DNA of 52,389 nt from Streptomyces harenosi. Lineage in GTDB: Bacteria; Actinomycetota; Actinomycetes; Streptomycetales; Streptomycetaceae. The stretch's first letter is position 1. Every line of letters starts with the position of its first letter. The position numbers and the translations under genes were made by a program. Under the pieces are notes generated by a model. The model had not been told where the DNA came from. It did no database searches and saw only the letters and a list, made by a program, of their open reading frames with translations. This document shows positions 51,089 through 52,389 of the stretch, piece after piece. The stretch lies in contig NZ_WYCT01000009.1 of assembly GCF_011008945.1 (NCBI RefSeq), positions 1-52,389 of the forward strand, read 5' to 3'.

Positions 51089-52389
51089 TCAGGCGCCGCC
51101 CTTGGTGAGCCAGGTGCCCACCGTGATCCCGAACTCCTCGTCGAGATACGAGGCGGTCTGCTGGCAGGACAGAGCGGAGGGACCCAGGCTTCCGAACAGT
51201 TTGTCGTGCGGTACGAGCTCGGCAAGTTCGGTGATCAGCGGCGCGACTTCGAACGGAGCGTGGGAGTGTTCGTTGTTCCGTAGCTGAGCGAGGACGTCGA
51301 GCTGGTCGTTGCTCTTCTCCTGCGCCTTCCAGAAGTCCTTGACTCCCTCGTCCTCCCACTGCGCGGGGACCAGCCTCTTCATCCCTCGCATGAGGGCCGA
51401 CTCCGGGGTGGACTCGAATATGGCACTGGTGCAGACGGCGGCCGCCTTGCCGAGCGATTCTTCGGGACGTTCCTGGGCGGAGGCGGATTGCTCCTGCTGG
51501 TCCTTCATGCGAGCGGTTCGTTCATCCAGTTCTTTCCTGGCCTCGGACCGCTCCTCCTGCGAGGTTCCGGGGTCGGTTGCTTTCCTGAGCAGCGAGCTCA
51601 CCTGCTGTGTGACGTCCGCCAGTTTCTCTCGCTCTCCGGGCGGTGTCCTCCGGTCGCTCACTATGGCCGAGGAGGAGCCCAGCAGCATTCTGATTTCAGC
51701 CTCCTGCGTCGGGACCCTGCTTCCAGTTGAGTCCGCGCTTCGTGTCGAAGCGTTTCGCGCCCCCTCCGGGCTTCTCTCCAAGGCGTAGTTTGTGTCCTTC
51801 ACTATCCCGATCAGCATCCCGCGCAGCTTCTGCGGCGTCTTGGTGTCGCAGATCAGGTCCAGGGTGGACGTGGTCCGTTTCACGACCAGGATGAGCATGG
51901 ACCGTGACTCCGACGGCACCCGGGGGCCGTGGACGACCTCGAGTGTCGAGGTCACCTGCTGCACGATCGCTATCAACTCTTCCTTCAGTTCGCGCGGTGT
52001 ATTCGGGTCACTGATCACGGCCAGCGCCGAGGCGAGGTGCTCCGCGCTCTCGATGACCCCCTGCCTGTCCTGCGCCAAGGTCTCCGGGTTCTCCACGGCG
52101 CTCACGACGCTGATCAATGTGTCCACGGCCGACGCGAGTTCTTCGGGGGCGTGTTCCTTCCCCCCCTCCAGAGCGGTCGTCACCTGTTCGATCTCTGTCG
52201 TCTGCTCGGCCGGGGTGTCGGTGGTCTGTTCGTACGTGTCGTCGGGGTCCGGTGGCGGAGAGCCGTCAGGCGTCTCGTCAGGAGTGGAGGGAGGCGGCGG
52301 TGGGGGCTCCGCGGGATCACTGGGTATGGTGACCGGTTGCGAGGGGGGAGGCGTCGCTGGATCCGCCGGGTCGCTCGGAGGGGGTGGAG
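51089..52389 (-). CDS. 27-residue-repeat helical protein, 5' end beyond window
   Basis: The frame has no stop up to the window edge, so the gene is incomplete; an ATG-like start at 52183 is probably internal. The visible N-part (about 52184-52389) is a Pro/Asp/Thr/Ser-rich linker. Helical repeats follow, each 27 residues with the pattern STLxxIxDxxTPxxLRxxL then IxIVKxxT. A charged coiled region (KELDERTARMKDQQEQSASA) and a C-terminal globular part (HDKLFGSLGPSALSCQQTAS) close the protein. No enzymatic motif is visible. The repeats suggest an alpha-solenoid-like scaffold; the function is unknown. Confidence 0.75.
   Translation of the reverse strand, partial: PPPPSDPADPATPPPSQPVTIPSDPAEPPPPPPSTPDETPDGSPPPDPDDTYEQTTDTPAEQTTEIEQVTTALEGGKEHAPEELASAVDTLISVVSAVENPETLAQDRQGVIESAEHLASALAVISDPNTPRELKEELIAIVQQVTSTLEVVHGPRVPSESRSMLILVVKRTTSTLDLICDTKTPQKLRGMLIGIVKDTNYALERSPEGARNASTRSADSTGSRVPTQEAEIRMLLGSSSAIVSDRRTPPGEREKLADVTQQVSSLLRKATDPGTSQEERSEARKELDERTARMKDQQEQSASAQERPEESLGKAAAVCTSAIFESTPESALMRGMKRLVPAQWEDEGVKDFWKAQEKSNDQLDVLAQLRNNEHSHAPFEVAPLITELAELVPHDKLFGSLGPSALSCQQTASYLDEEFGITVGTWLTKGGA
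51788..52030 (-). repeat. Three contiguous 27-residue coding repeats
   Basis: Three 81-bp units encode SALAVISDPNTPRELKEELI, STLEVVHGPRVPSESRSMLI and STLDLICDTKTPQKLRGMLI, each followed by seven more residues of the type xIVKxxT. Two more diverged units lie at about 51515-51673 (SSAIVSDRRTPPGEREKLAD and SLLRKATDPGTSQEERSEAR). Confidence 0.75.

Noticed and set aside
1..52389. CRISPR arrays, tRNA and rRNA genes, prophage or replication-origin sequences
   Set aside because: I looked for regular repeat-spacer structure, tRNA-like arms, att-type repeats and origin motifs and saw none that I could support.

Overview
This is a high-GC actinomycete chromosome fragment, most likely Streptomyces. The signs are G/C-dominated third codon positions, many GTG starts, GTGA/ATGA gene overlaps, a single TTA (bldA-type) codon, and a typical Streptomyces gene set: Tat-exported glycosidase, P450 plus ferredoxin, trypco1 protein, MAB_1171c-type membrane protein. 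The first 29 bases are an Illumina Nextera (Tn5) adapter, so base 1 is a contig end. No rRNA, tRNA or CRISPR array was seen.

Layout. 0-7 kb: the 3' end of a 2,4-dienoyl-CoA reductase gene, a PadR regulator, secreted and surface proteins (a C-terminally anchored protein, a three-FN3 lipoprotein, a GH75 chitosanase), a frameshifted TetR gene and a GH127 arabinofuranosidase with a ricin-like lectin tail. 7.3-11.5 kb: a TPR remnant, then four translationally coupled genes (XRE regulator, HELWH metallopeptidase with a TTA codon, MAB_1171c-like membrane protein, FAD monooxygenase). 11.7-16.5 kb: MarR divergent from P450-ferredoxin, then ArsR divergent from an MFS exporter, each pair with an inverted repeat between. 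16.5-17.1 kb: a trypco1 gene and a truncated trypsin-like protease.

17.3-30.4 kb is a compact, apparently undescribed biosynthetic cluster: ATP-grasp ligase, aldo/keto reductase, one-module A-T-R synthetase, APC permease, two tandem paralogous B12-type radical SAM enzymes, MFS exporter and a LysA-like PLP decarboxylase. I infer a small amino-acid-derived product, reduced from a thioester, modified by radical chemistry and exported.

30.7-41.9 kb: a secreted lectin with a possible aerolysin-like domain, then a cobalamin-regulated island. One cobalamin riboswitch precedes a BtuFCD-type importer. A second precedes a five-gene operon (PduX/threonine-kinase-like GHMP kinase, CysK/SbnA-like PLP enzyme, ATP-grasp ligase, MFS exporter, methyltransferase). 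The second operon looks like a B12-starvation-induced pathway for a diamino-acid-type compound, possibly a cobalt or corrinoid scavenger; this is the most intriguing system here. A divergent ferric-reductase-like membrane protein follows.

41.9-46.6 kb: AhpD-like protein divergent from pirin, and an HxlR regulator with two identical-geometry operators divergent from a CMD-MFS-DUF1330 operon. 46.6-52.4 kb: eroded accessory DNA (multiply frameshifted HAD pseudogene, small secreted proteins, IS5-type transposase remnant), then a five-TM protein and an incomplete gene encoding 27-residue helical repeats that runs off the window.
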